A stretch of 64,000 nucleotides of DNA from Nematostella vectensis (taxonomy: Eukaryota; Cnidaria; Anthozoa; Actiniaria; Edwardsiidae): contig NC_064036.1 of NCBI RefSeq assembly GCF_932526225.1, positions 11,649,181 to 11,713,180 on the forward strand. Direction: 5' to 3'. The notes beneath the pieces are model-generated. The model searched no databases and had not been told where the DNA came from. It saw only the letters and a list, made by a program, of their open reading frames with translations. How positions within the stretch are numbered: the stretch's first letter is position 1; each line of letters starts with the position of its first letter. Positions 54,501-64,000 of this stretch are shown here, one piece after another. A program made the translations under genes and the position numbers.

Positions 54501-57500
54501 CAGTGCGCGTGAAGAAGGGGAGGAGGGAGCCATTGTCAAAGTTAAGGTCGCGGAGGAAGCAATACCTCTAGACGATGGTGAACTAAATAAAATCGTTATA
54601 TTAAGTGAAACTGATAATGTTCAGCCGGATGTAGTTGCAACAACCAACGGGGTGTGGGAAAAGTATGATGATGACAGTGACGGGGAGATTGAGGTCCATG
54701 TGGAAAAGCACTCCCAGGAGAACGAGCCTCTTTTATTGGTAGATGACGGCAGTGACGAAGAGACATCTGCAGATGATTTGATGGCAAGAGATGATGAAGA
54801 GGAAGTTCTTTTCAAAGGTGATGTAATTAAGATAGACTCTGCTGCAGATGAAACTCAAGAGGCGCTTGTTTGCCACGAGATGAGCGTTGACGAATTCGAA
54901 AGGAAAACTGACGATGAAACACTAATCGTTCCGAACAATAGAGACAGAACTGTATGCAGCGGCCTAGAAGCACTCTTTCCGGGAGAGGAGATACAAGAGG
55001 TGAATGCAGAGCCTAGAAGTGTCCCGGATGAGATCGATATTCACCTTGATGATGAAGTTGAAGAAGAGCAAGTAGATGTGGAGAAACCCTTAGAAAGAGA
55101 TGCTCCACAACCCATCCATGAAGAAATATGTGCAGAAATTAAGGAAACACAAGAGAGCGGTATCGAGCTAATATGGATGGACGATGAACAGGAAAAACCA
55201 AGGAATACACCAGATGAAAATCAAATAGACCATGACAAGGTACTCGAAGGCATGTTTGAGAATGAAATATCGAAGAATAAGGCTTCAAGACCTTTAGCAA
55301 GTGAAGAAGAGCGAAGTATTGAAGTATTGTCTGAAGTGGAGCGTATCGAAAGGCAAGCACTTCTGGAGAGTGTCAACGAGCCTGTTCAAACGGAAGTACA
55401 ACAAAAGAGAAAATCTCATGAATGGGACCTCTTAGAAAAGTGGAAAGAACTTGAGGAGGGTTCTCCACAGAAAGGCGAAAGTAACTTGGAAATCCAGCCA
55501 CTTGAAACGTACCAGACTCAAGCGGAATCATCATACCCTCTTTTCACCGAGCAAAAACCTCACGGAGAAAGCGAAACTCCGGCAGAGATACCTTCAAGGC
55601 CTACAGGGGAAGAATCTCGACAACTTGTGAAGGTAAGGAAGTTTTAAATAAATGTATCTGCGAAACGTCATGTTTACAGCTAATAATTTGATGATTCTAG
55701 CCAATAACGTCACCATATTTAAACTTGATTTTCGATCGACCTGGTCTTACAGAAACAGATAAAGCCGACCTCGACATACTAGTCAGGTTTTGGTTTGCTC
55801 CGAAGAGCTGATAAATAAAATGAAGTACACACGAATTCGTTGAATATTTGTAACAGATGACCATTTATATTTGCAAAGGTCCAAGCAATTTCAAGTCCAG
55901 AAAAACAGACACCATCATCACCTACTGTACACGAATACGAAACCCGAGAGACCTCAGAACCGATTGTCACCGAGACAGAAACAGTCGAAACAACTCCTTC
56001 ATCCGTGACCAAAGTGAAGACTACTCAAACCGTTGCAAAGTCAAGGATTATTAAAACGAGGACGGAGGTTTTACCAGAATCCCAGGTAACAATTCGGGCT
56101 GGGCAAACATAAAAGGCTCATAAGTAAAATATGAATTAGAAGTAAAAGACATGGTAGGCAACTTTTTGGACACAACAAGGATAATTGTAGGATTCCGCTA
56201 AGGGATCTGTGAAGAAAAAGAAAAATCCAAAATTTGTGAAAAATTCGGAAGTCGGTGGGTTGATCAAGGGCCGACTAGAAGAAAAAAAAAGGAAATTGGA
56301 AAATGTATTTTGGTAACTACTGTCCCAAAATATAATCATAAAAGCTGCGAATATGATATTATATGGTGTCGAGCTCTGTCTATATATGCATAGTTATAAA
56401 AAAACAGATAGTGGGTTGGGTGGGTGAGAGCAAACGAAAATCTCCTGCAATACTGATATTTTCTTTTTTTATTTAAGAAGCCAGAGATCCGAGATATTTC
56501 CCAATCCGAGACCGATCATGAGGTACCTCCGAGATCTCCAACGGAAAGAGTGGTGGTCAAGGCCAACTACATTGATGAACAGGTATAGATCAAATAGGCA
56601 TTATATTATTGATAATGAAGCCAACTACATTGATGAACAGGTATAGATCAAATAGGCATTACATTATTGATAATGAAGCCAACTACATTGATGAACAGGT
56701 ATAGATCAAATAGGCATTATATTATTGATAATGAAGCCAACTACATTGATGAACAGGTATAGATCAAATAGGCATTATATTATTGATAATGAAGCCAACT
56801 ACATTGATGAACAGGTATAGATCAAATAGGCATTATATTATTGATAATGAAGCCAACTACATTGATGAACAGGTATAGATCAAATAGGCATTACATTATT
56901 GATAATGAAGCCAACTACATTGATGAACAGGTATAGATCAAATAGGCATTATATTATTGATAATGAAGCCAACTACATTGATGAACAGGTATAGATCAAA
57001 TAGGCATTATATTATTGATAATGAAGCCAACTACATTGATGAACAGGTATAGATCAAATAGGCATTATATTATTGATAATGAAGCCAACTACATTGATGA
57101 ACAGGTATAGATCAAATAGGCATTACATTATTGATAATGAAGCCAACTACATTGATGAACAGGTATAGATCAAATAGGCATTATATTATTGATAATGAAG
57201 CCAACTACATTGATGAACAGGTATAGATCAAATAGGCATTATATTATTGATAATGAAGCCAACTACATTGATGAACAGGTATAGATCAAATAGGCATTAT
57301 ATTATTGATAATGAAGCTAACTACATTGATGAACAGGTATAGATCAAATAGGCATTATATTATTGATAATGAAGCCAACTACATTGATGAACAGGTATAG
57401 ATCAAATAGGCATTATATTATTGATAATGAAGCCAACTACATTGATGAACAGGTATATATCAAATAGGCATTATATTATTGATAATGAAGCCAACTACAT

Positions 57501-59133
57501 TGATGAACAGTTATAGATCAAATAGGCATTATATTATTGATAATGAAGCCAACTACATTGATGAACAGGTATAGATCAAATAGGCATTACATTATTGATA
57601 ATGAAGCCAACTACATTGATGAACAGGTATGGATCAAATAGGCATTATATTATTGATAATGAAGCCAACTACATTGATGAACAGGTATAGATCAAATAGG
57701 CATTATATTATTGATAATGAAGCCAACTACATTGATGAACAGGTATAGATCAAATAGGCATTATATTATTGATAATGAAGCCAACTACATTGATGAACAG
57801 GTATAGATCAAATAGGCATTACATTATTGATAATGAAGCCAACTACATTGATGAACAGGTATAGATCAAATAGGCATTATATTATTGATAATGAAGCCAA
57901 CTACATTGATGAACAGGTATAGATCAAATAGGCATTATATTATTGATAATGAAGCCAACTACATTGATGAACAGGTATAGATCAAATAGGCATTATATTA
58001 TTGATAATGAAGCCAACTACATTGATGAACAGGTATATATCAAATAGGCATTATATTATTGATAATGAAGCCAACTACATTGATGAACAGGTATAGATCA
58101 AATAGGCATTATATTATTGATAATGAAGCCAACTACATTGATGAACAGGTATAGATCAAATAGGCATTATATTATTGATAATGAAGCCAACTACATTGAT
58201 GAACAGGTATATATCAAATAGGCATTATATTATTGATAATGAAGCCAACTACAGGTATATAGTATATTATTGATAATGAACATAAATATTTAGATGACAT
58301 CAAAATCAAACTGAATTGATTTTTTACTCATGTGTATTTATAAGCTTTATAAACAAGCTTTTTTTTCAAGTATTGATATAACTTGATTTAATTGACACCG
58401 ATTAAGAGGCAGAAGCCTCAAAAGTAGTATTATAGTTATTACCAGTAGTAGTTATATAGTTTAGATTTGAAAGAATATGCTTCAAAAATAATAATACAAC
58501 TTAGAAATTATCTATAGCTACCTAGACATACAGTATTTCAGTATTTTTAAGTCTTGACCTTTTAGTGGCAAACCTCTTTCAAGGGGCCCCTTGTCTCAAG
58601 AGTAATGGCTAAATAGATGTACTACCGTACATCACTCCATAGTGATGGCAATACATGTAACCTCTTCCTTTTCAAAGGGGAAACCGGCAGAGCCAAGTGA
58701 GGTGACAACCCCAACCAAAGTCATAGTCCAGGAGCATGAAGCGCCATCTCCAAAATCCAAAGCGGTGATGTTTACAGGTGTACGACCGCAGTCTGTCACA
58801 TCGGTAGAATCTGTCCGAGGGGAGCATGATGGCATGCCACCACTTGCCAATGAGGAGGAAAGTGACATAGATGACTCTTGTTTACACCTTGCAAAACACA
58901 TACCTGCAAAGACAGGCCCCTCAAAGGCCCCTAAAGAAGGCCCCTTGGTCGAAGTTCCCTCCCCTGAAAAAGAAAAGAAGGAGGATGAGAGTGAGGGTAA
59001 AGAGAATGAAGGCGAAGATGATGAAAAACCTGTGCTGGTGATACTTACTGAAGAAGGTGATGATACAACAGAGAAACCATTGCTTGACCACACAAAAGAC
59101 AAGGGCAGGCAAAAGTGCTGTCTTATATTGTAG
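51586..59133 (+). CDS. Acidic EEPVEEEPKQ-repeat protein with C-terminal CaaX box, four coding exons
   Basis: Exons: 51586-55632 (1349 codons), 55879-56085, 56478-56582 and 58678-59133; all junctions are phase 0 with donors GTAAGG, GTAACA, GTATAG and acceptors TTTGCAAAG, TTTATTTAAG, CTTTTCAAAG. Total about 1604 residues. Residues about 30-890 are mostly decapeptide repeats around EEPVEEEPKQ, interrupted by a conserved spacer, VDxPxAIDTSGxxE, in four or five versions. A less repetitive acidic region follows (about 900-1349), then Thr/Glu-rich exon 2, exon 3 ending KANYIDEQ, and exon 4 ending RQKCCLIL. The last four residues form a CaaX box with Leu, predicting geranylgeranylation, with a neighbouring Cys for palmitoylation, as in paralemmin-type tails. 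It is probably an extended, highly charged membrane-tethered protein; precise role unknown. An AATAAA is at 59614. Intron 3 is filled by a 58-bp array that repeats the exon 3 end. Confidence 0.8.
56562..58280 (+). repeat. 29-copy, 58-bp minisatellite of an exon end plus splice donor
   Basis: The unit is GCCAACTACATTGATGAACA G then GTATAGATCAAATAGGCATT ATATTATTGATAATGAA. Starts are exactly every 58 bp from 56562 to 58186, and a truncated thirtieth copy begins at 58244. The first copy is the real end of exon 3 (21 coding bases) with its GTATAG donor; the others lie in intron 3. The ATTACATT variant occurs in copies 2, 6, 10, 18 and 22, i.e. every fourth unit. Copy 17 has lost the donor (CAGTTATAG) and copies 16, 26 and 29 read GTATATATC. 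Confidence 0.97.
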
Positions 59134-59207
59134 ACAGAAGACTCTTTTAAATAATTTAACAACAATGTGCAAAAATGCTCATACATTTTTTTGCAAGGCA
59201 TTGCTGG

Positions 59208-59382
59208 CAGTGCCGTAGCAGGCCACGTAAGATCGGGGTGGGGGCACAAATCAGAAACATTAAGAAAATATTAGGGGGGGGGGGGGGCACAGCCATGCAC
59301 CTAACTAGTTATTTTCTTTTAATTTAAAAAAAATATTGGGGAGGCACATGCCCCCAGTGCCCCAACTCCTGCTATGGCCCTG
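59208..59382. mobile_element. Small hAT-like MITE
   Basis: Ends CAGTGCCGTAGCAGGCC and CTGCTATGGCCCTG are imperfect inverted repeats; poly-G and GGGGGCAC words lie inside. GCTGG flanks both sides. A nearby uninterrupted copy of the flanking sequence (about 59552-59600, GCATTGCTGGCTATTATAGT) acts as an empty site. Confidence 0.65.
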
Positions 59383-61441
59383 GCTGGCTTTTATAGTCTG
59401 CACACAATCATGAAAAATAGAATGACACAGAAAAACCATCCCTATATGACATAAAAGCAGGGGAAGGCAAAATCCTGTGTAATATTGTAAGCATTGAATC
59501 AACAGCAAGTAAACGCTTCATATAATAACAGGAAACGACAGAAGACAATTTTGCAATGCATTGCTGGCTATTATAGTCTGCACACAATCGTGAATGGTTG
59601 AGCTCAAAAGCCGAATAAAGCTGTAAAAACTAAGTAGTAAAAATATTATTAAATACTATAATAAATGATTTTTAGTGAAAATGACAAGACAAATGTTGAC
59701 TTTTTACTTATAACAAAATCACAGGTATCCCAAGCTCACAGTGTGTGATCGCGCTACATTGTGACTTTAAGTCTTTTTAGTTTTCTTCTCTTCTTGTATG
59801 GAAGGGGTGGTGGGATCAAAAGCGTAGCCCATAAACTACTCGCCTCAATGGCTTATAATCTCATCAATTTTATCCAGACTACATATAAGCGGAGCCAGTG
59901 CGGCCGCAGGCCGCGCGCGGAGCTTCATAGGTATAGAAATGTGGTATAGCTATGCGACTTTGTTTTGTGGTCATCGCTCGGCTATCCTGTGGTGTCACAA
60001 TCCATCCATCCAGTCAATCGTGCAACTCCAAGGCCCCCTCGGTCTTACATTTTTACGTATTTTTATGTTTTTACCGCCATCAAAGTTCGTATGTTCACAA
60101 CAAAAAGGGCAGATTGAAAATAGTATTTAATGAGAAAATATGCGGATTCAAATGGGCTGAAATCTTTGAGGAACCGTTTTGTCTGAAGTACGAGCCGATA
60201 GTAAAATCTACCCGAGTGTTCGTGAATCCCGTCCGTTGCAGCAGCAAAAAGAGGACTTCTTAGAGGCTCTACACTACCATTCTAATAACATTCCTTCACG
60301 TCTATATCTATGGAGATCTATACGTAGTAGTCTAGTTACTGTTTCAATGTCACTTAGCTTGTTCGATTTATACATTTGTTTATAGAGTTTGCTTGGAGAA
60401 TTCGTGGTCTAAATCAAACAATTTGAGCATAACAACATCCTTTGATGTTCTTCGTTCTATCTATACTTTATTGACTGCGTTGAGATATTTAATAAAGGCT
60501 GAAAAACATCATCCAGTTCCTAGAAATTAATTAGTCGATAATTCTAAAAACTTGTGGTATTTTTTTTTCAAATGTTACTGGAAGTAAAAACTACTCGGTT
60601 TCGAATTTTTGGGTGTCGATAATATGTTATTTCTAAGTGAAATCCTGTAATTGATTAATTCTGTGATGAGAAGCTCGAGGATGTTTACGTATTGTTTGAC
60701 GTCATAATCAGCATTCCCCCAAACTGATCAAAACGTTCATGAAGCGAAACGATAAACAAGTATTCATGGAGCGTACCAAGTTTTCAAAATGGCATTTGTT
60801 TATAATTAGGGTCAAGTGGGGGTCATATTTCGGCTTGTAAAAAAGTCGGATTTTATTTGCCACTGAATTTTTTTTCACATATCAAAAGTAGAAATGATGC
60901 TCTTTTCGATGAGTGCAAACATTTTTGCCAAATCCACATCTCATCGGCGATATTACACGATTATTTCAAGGCTTTTCAAAGTCATCTAAAAGCATAAAAT
61001 AAAATAAAATCGCGTAAAATAATAAGGTGCTGACAGAACAGCTTATCCTTCAGCCTGGGAGTTCCTTATTATCCATTCTTTAGGTTTATATAAGCTGCAG
61101 TTGTTTTATCACGCGTTGCGAACCGGTTTTTAGTCTTTTTCTAACAACCACGAAATTGTCTCAAATCCGGGTGCGGGAGACGAAAAATTACTTTTCGGCT
61201 TCTATCGCCAAAAAATATTTATCCAAATTGCTTCAAACTTTCACAGGATATCATGGTCACCAATACCTATTACCAGTTTAATTTTGAGCTAGGGCACCCA
61301 AACTTCATTTTTCCGAGAAATCTCGACGAACTCAGACCGCTGGTCGTAAAATTCCGATAGTGTGGGAAAAATGTTTTATTCATTTTGCTGTGCTGTGCTT
61401 GGCCTTCTCTCTTCTTATAATCTTTATAACCAGTCATAGTG
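59383..61441. other. Intergenic, nothing recognised
   Basis: AT-rich apart from a GC-rich patch near 59885-59930. No supported gene; short ORFs here have no domain or splice context. Confidence 0.4.
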
Positions 61442-64000
61442 ATGATACTTATATTTATCTGCCCTTTCACATCTGTAGCCCGTTCTTGGGAGCTTTTGCT
61501 CCCCAGTTACAAGCAAGTGTACCCGGAACTCTACCCCCGGAACCTGCTTAAGATCTTCATCAAGCCACGACTGCTGATGCCAAGTAAGTGCAATAATAAT
61601 TATACCCTCAATTATTTGAAAACATTCAGCCATCGAAGCATAAATATCTTCGTAATACACACGACGCTCAAGGGGGAGGGGGAGGGGGGGGAGGGGGACT
61701 CTCCATAAAAGTAGACAGGCGTGTTCGTCCTACCTTTTAGGGTATAAAATCCTACTAACTGCTATCCCTTCGGTGGTCATCCACTAGCGCTAGTAGATCC
61801 TCACATCCTAATAACAACTGGTCGTAAATGTGGTCAGGAACTTCAGGAACAAAAAAAAATGTCTTAGAGTTAGAAATGTTTGTCTTGTACGACGCTATCA
61901 CATACTAAGACGATAAATATATTATCATTTTGCGTCAATCTAAATCAATAATCCTTCTTTCTTTTTCTTTTTCCTCTTCAGTTGTAGTCTTTCCCGCGGC
62001 TGCTCCGAAGCCAGCACTCGTTGTCTTCGAATGTCCCGCTCCCACCGTCGTGCTGGGAGATATCATGTACCTGATGTCAGCGGTTACCTTCGCAGTACTA
62101 ATATGCTTTGTTATCAACTTTGTCATGAAGATGCATGTCCAGTCGAAGGTCAATCCCCCCCCCCCAGGTGAGCGTTTATTAAAGTGGGAAGATTAAAGAA
62201 CCACACCCCTACACCAACACGACAATAGCATTGCCATTTGTACGGCAATACTTGGCTATTTTTATATCGTATTTCCATAAAAGCTGCTGGATCGTCATTC
62301 GGTACCAGTAGTTAATGTGCTGTGTATTATTAGACCATTTGTATGGACTTGAAACGGGTATACTTTCCTATCCTATTCCCAGTGACGTTGATTGCTCTTG
62401 TGTTTATCAGGGAGTGCGTCTTGCCAGCATCACCGAGGTGCATCCAAGAGGAGACTGGTGCTTGTCCATCTATTGCGTCGACAGACCGCCAAGAGAGTGA
62501 TGCTCTCGTAACCACCGAGGTGAACGTGCAGCCGTCCTCGGCCGTAAAGAACAAGGGGATTGCATCCTCTACAGGGCTCAAGGAGCTCCGCCTGGTTGAC
62601 CTGCGTGCATCATGGGACACACAAAGCCTCCAGAGACTTGCCGCTTGTGCATCGCGCCAGGGGCGTCAAGTCACACTCCATCCCTCTCTCGCCGAGTCTT
62701 TGACTACGTTGATGAGACCCCTCAGTTTAGAGCTTAACCAAATGGAGCCTCTGTCATCGTCAGCTAAACGACCTGTGTTGGTTACCTTTGATGGCAGATA
62801 CCCAACCATTCGACGTCGCGTCAAGGTTCATCTGATGGATTACTGCGCAACAGAACCAGATCACATGTCAGCGCTTTTATCTTCCGTCAGCCAGGTGTCA
62901 CATGATGAGCATGAGTGGATGACGGCATGAGATATCTGAGCACCTTAAAGCTAACACAATCAGTGTTACAACTCTGCAACTAGGCCTTGAGGGTCTTGAC
63001 ATGGGTTTCACGGATACAACATCCCGCCCTTTCTTAGTGTCTGTATTTGGTTGCGTGAATGAGGAAGGTCAGGATGAGGAGACGAAACAAGACCAGACTG
63101 GCATCATGACGATTGAAGAAATGTTCTTGCCAGTGAGACAGATGGTTGTTGAATTTCCTTCTGGTTTCACGAAGCCTTACCATTCTGGCATTCGTGTGGC
63201 ATTCAGTGGCGAACAACTGGCACCGACGTCGGTGAATGGTGAACAAACACACATAATCCAGGGGGCCGCTGACGGAGCGAAGCTGGAAATTAACGATGAA
63301 TCCAAGATAATAGCTGACAAGACAGAGGTTGCGGATGTGAGTATTCAAAGTGCTCCAACAATAACAGAGATACAGAAGGAAAAAGAAATTATATCTAACC
63401 AGTATCTTAAAAGGAACGAAGAGTCCTCAAGTGTAGAAGAACCACAGCTGGAGACTGGAGGTGAAGACGATCGAGTATCAAAGAATGACAACCATGCTAA
63501 CCTAATAACTGATGCAGGTGTTTTGCATGCACCAAATGAAGGCAATGATGGCGAACTTACCTCTGGCCACACACCTTCGACCTCTGCTAATGATGGGGAC
63601 ACTAGCAATAAAAACCAGCAGCTCCTTCATAAATGCGTTCAAGCACAGAAAAAGAAGGCGAAGCACAAAAACCAAAGACCAAAAGCATCTCAGCGCAGAT
63701 CACGCAAAGACATAAAAGAGTGTCCAACTAAAAAAGATGAACCAGAATTATCGGTAAAAAGAACGAAATCCATCTTTCGTCAAAACAGAAGCGAGAGTCG
63801 ATCAAGAAGTCGTACCTCCTAAGCACTTCCCCGTGACAGAGTCATCAGACACGAGTTCTAATGAAATCGGCCATCAGGCTGAAGAGATGACTCCTCATAA
63901 GACGCCGTCAGACTCTGAACTTACCGCAAGTATTGCTGATGCACAAGAAGGAAAGATCAAGGGGAGTAATAAGCTCAACGTGCGAACAAAGCAGAACAAG
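61442..64000 (+). CDS. Membrane protein gene with several frame breaks, 3' partial
   Basis: Candidate exon 1 is 61442-61583 (MILIFICPFTSVARSWELLL..., donor GTAAGT, phase 1). Exon 2 is 61982-62167 (acceptor CTCTTCAG), giving a Pro/Val-rich stretch and a clear transmembrane segment (LMSAVTFAVLICFVINFVM). Exon 3 starts at about 62411. After an 11-C tract exon 2 exits in phase 1, but the open frame in exon 3 needs phase 2. Two further frame shifts occur, near 62915-62930 and near 63750-63820, where coding-like sequence simply moves to another frame. The tail is Lys/Arg/Ser-rich (RRSRKDIKE, RSRSRTS). Function not recognised. It is either a pseudogene, a gene with sequence errors, or one with unseen small introns. 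Confidence 0.45.

Noticed and set aside
56562..58280. CRISPR-like array or coding tandem repeat
   Set aside because: There are no spacers, and each unit carries an in-frame TAG right after the donor, so it cannot extend the protein.
62910..62960. A tiny intron explaining the frame change near 62920
   Set aside because: The only GT..AG pair fitting would be about 26 nt, too short for a normal animal intron.

Overview
This window is eukaryotic nuclear DNA from an animal. Genes have short coding exons bounded by GT..AG introns, intergenic regions are AT-rich, and there are many small non-autonomous transposons, a tRNA-headed SINE, a decayed Gypsy-type retroelement and expanded minisatellites. 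The protein repertoire (a Caspr-like fibrinogen domain with PAN and EGF modules, a sulfiredoxin, large intronless coiled-coil and membrane genes) fits a cnidarian, most likely a sea anemone such as Nematostella. That assignment is inference; no marker gene here proves it.

Layout. 0.4-4.6 kb (minus): a multi-exon gene for a secreted or membrane-anchored helical protein with a strong hydrophobic hairpin; its 3' end lies beyond the left edge. 5.4-7.1 kb: a decayed tandem copy of its first exons. 10.3-11.3 kb (minus): an intronless multi-pass membrane protein. 12.3-20.8 kb (plus): one 8.5-kb ORF for a giant coiled-coil protein with three C-terminal hydrophobic hairpins. 22.4-24.1 kb (plus): a two-exon sulfiredoxin with a signal peptide and an alanine in place of the catalytic cysteine. 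26.2-27.2 kb (plus): a second intronless membrane protein, paralogous to the one at 10.3 kb. 30.2-36.1 kb (minus): a secreted PAN-EGF-fibrinogen-like protein. 41.9-45.5 kb (minus): a degenerate Gypsy-like element. 51.6-59.1 kb (plus): a very acidic Glu/Pro/Lys/Gln-repeat protein ending in a CaaX prenylation box. 61.4-64 kb (plus): a membrane-protein gene with several reading-frame breaks, running off the right edge.

The most unusual feature is a recurring pattern. Two unrelated genes carry large tandem arrays whose repeat unit straddles an exon 3' end, its GT splice donor and the start of the following intron. One has about 32 units of about 80 bp in the EGF exon of the PAN gene; the other has 29 units of 58 bp in exon 3 of the CaaX gene. 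Each array fills most of the downstream intron, and in each an in-frame stop follows the donor within a few codons, so intron retention would remove the C-terminal module. A smaller case, a 79-bp unit crossing a stop codon, lies at the 3' end of the 10.3-kb membrane gene. The CaaX-gene array also shows a four-unit higher-order period. The other leading observation is the cysteine-less secreted sulfiredoxin.

Exon boundaries come from splice-site consensus and reading-phase agreement only, with no transcript evidence.
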